Part shown: in pieces, positions 60,791 to 60,865 of the stretch
Layout: every line of letters starts with the position of its first letter
Numbering within the stretch: position 1 is the first letter of the stretch
Assembly (NCBI GenBank): GCA_035301485.1
Contig: DATGUF010000044.1
Span: 1-60,865 of the forward strand
Length of the DNA: 60,865 nt
Source: CALEAR01 sp035301485
GTDB lineage: Bacteria > Pseudomonadota > Gammaproteobacteria > Pseudomonadales > Alcanivoracaceae
Reading direction: 5' to 3'
Notes under the pieces: model-generated
The model's input: only the letters and a program-made list of their open reading frames with translations
Databases searched by the model: none
What the model was told of the DNA's origin: nothing
Made by a program: the position numbers and the translations under genes

Positions 60791-60865
60791 TGGCTTTTAA
60801 TAAAGACAGTGTGAGCGGCACCTTAATTGCTGCCTTTGTCATTTGTTTGGTGTGCGGCATTGTAG
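60790..60865 (+). CDS. nqrC: Na+-translocating NADH:quinone reductase subunit C, 3' end outside window
   Basis: Only the first 25 codons are visible: a short polar start (MAFNKDSVSG) and the beginning of a membrane helix (TLIAAFVICLVCGIV), as in NqrC, which has one N-terminal helix before its FMN domain. Position after nqrB with a one-base overlap supports the call. Confidence 0.9.
   Translation, partial: MAFNKDSVSGTLIAAFVICLVCGIV

Noticed and set aside
1..60865. CRISPR array, insertion sequence or prophage
   Set aside because: No regularly spaced direct repeats, transposase/integrase pairs or phage structural genes were seen.

Overview
The window looks like chromosomal DNA of a gammaproteobacterium of the Pseudomonadales/Oceanospirillales type. 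The best evidence is the gene set and its order: lexA, topA, psrA, nagZ, mfd, a long GAPDH and nqrABC lie together much as in the lexA-topA/psrA-nagZ/mfd-gap-nqr part of Pseudomonas genomes. Also present are cmoAB, pepN, pyrD-rmf-rlmKL, a PhaF/PhaI-type phasin and a complete-looking acyclic-terpene (atu) cluster. Base composition looks medium (about half G+C by eye, not computed). There is no insertion sequence, prophage, CRISPR array or rRNA. Two tRNA genes, Val and Asp, lie near 22.6-22.8 kb.

Layout. 0-1.1 kb: an Rpn/PD-(D/E)XK nuclease-like gene cut by the window edge, followed by a diverged partial duplicate of its middle. 1.2-5.3 kb: separate fatty-acid/solute genes (4HBT thioesterase, orphan periplasmic binding protein, class II aldolase-like protein, acyl-CoA dehydrogenase). 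5.4-7.2 kb: cmoA-cmoB, which make the cmo5U34 wobble modification. 7.2-10.6 kb: small membrane proteins, a UbiJ-like SCP2 protein, DUF445 and a phasin. 10.6-11.3 kb: a 645-bp intergenic region with a dense DnaA-box cluster beside AT-rich DNA. 11.3-22.3 kb: atuABCDEF and atuH on the minus strand, divergent from a TetR gene (atuR). Together they would activate citronellyl/geranyl-type acids, desaturate and carboxylate them, and pass them to beta-oxidation.

22.6-30.7 kb: tRNA-Val, tRNA-Asp, nadK, DUF1315, pepN, pyrD, rmf, rlmKL and a glutaredoxin-like gene. 30.7-32.7 kb: tatD, lexA (two overlapping SOS boxes in front of it) and a universal stress protein, all on the minus strand. 32.9-41.1 kb: topA, a LOG-family gene, sbcD-sbcC. 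41.2-45.1 kb: a run of psrA, L,D-transpeptidase-like, nagZ, a small membrane protein and an HI0933-type flavoprotein. 45.2-47.1 kb: an MDR reductase, a membrane protein and a cold-shock gene. 47.3-50.4 kb: a three-gene ABC exporter (MacA-like adaptor, FtsX/LolE-like permease, LolD-like ATPase). 50.4-55.3 kb: yceI, barstar, membrane-anchored barnase-like RNase and mfd on the minus strand. 55.5-60.9 kb: tesB, GAPDH, then nqrA-nqrB and the start of nqrC, cut by the window end.

Most of the window is housekeeping. The most unusual feature is the DnaA-box-rich region at 10.8-11.07 kb, which is not next to dnaA, gidA or rpmH and whose neighbours point towards it rather than away. Next in interest are the membrane-tethered barnase/barstar pair, the UbiJ-like protein with a coiled-coil/two-helix tail, the decayed Rpn duplication, and several long palindromes in front of atuA/atuR, the binding-protein gene and nqrA.
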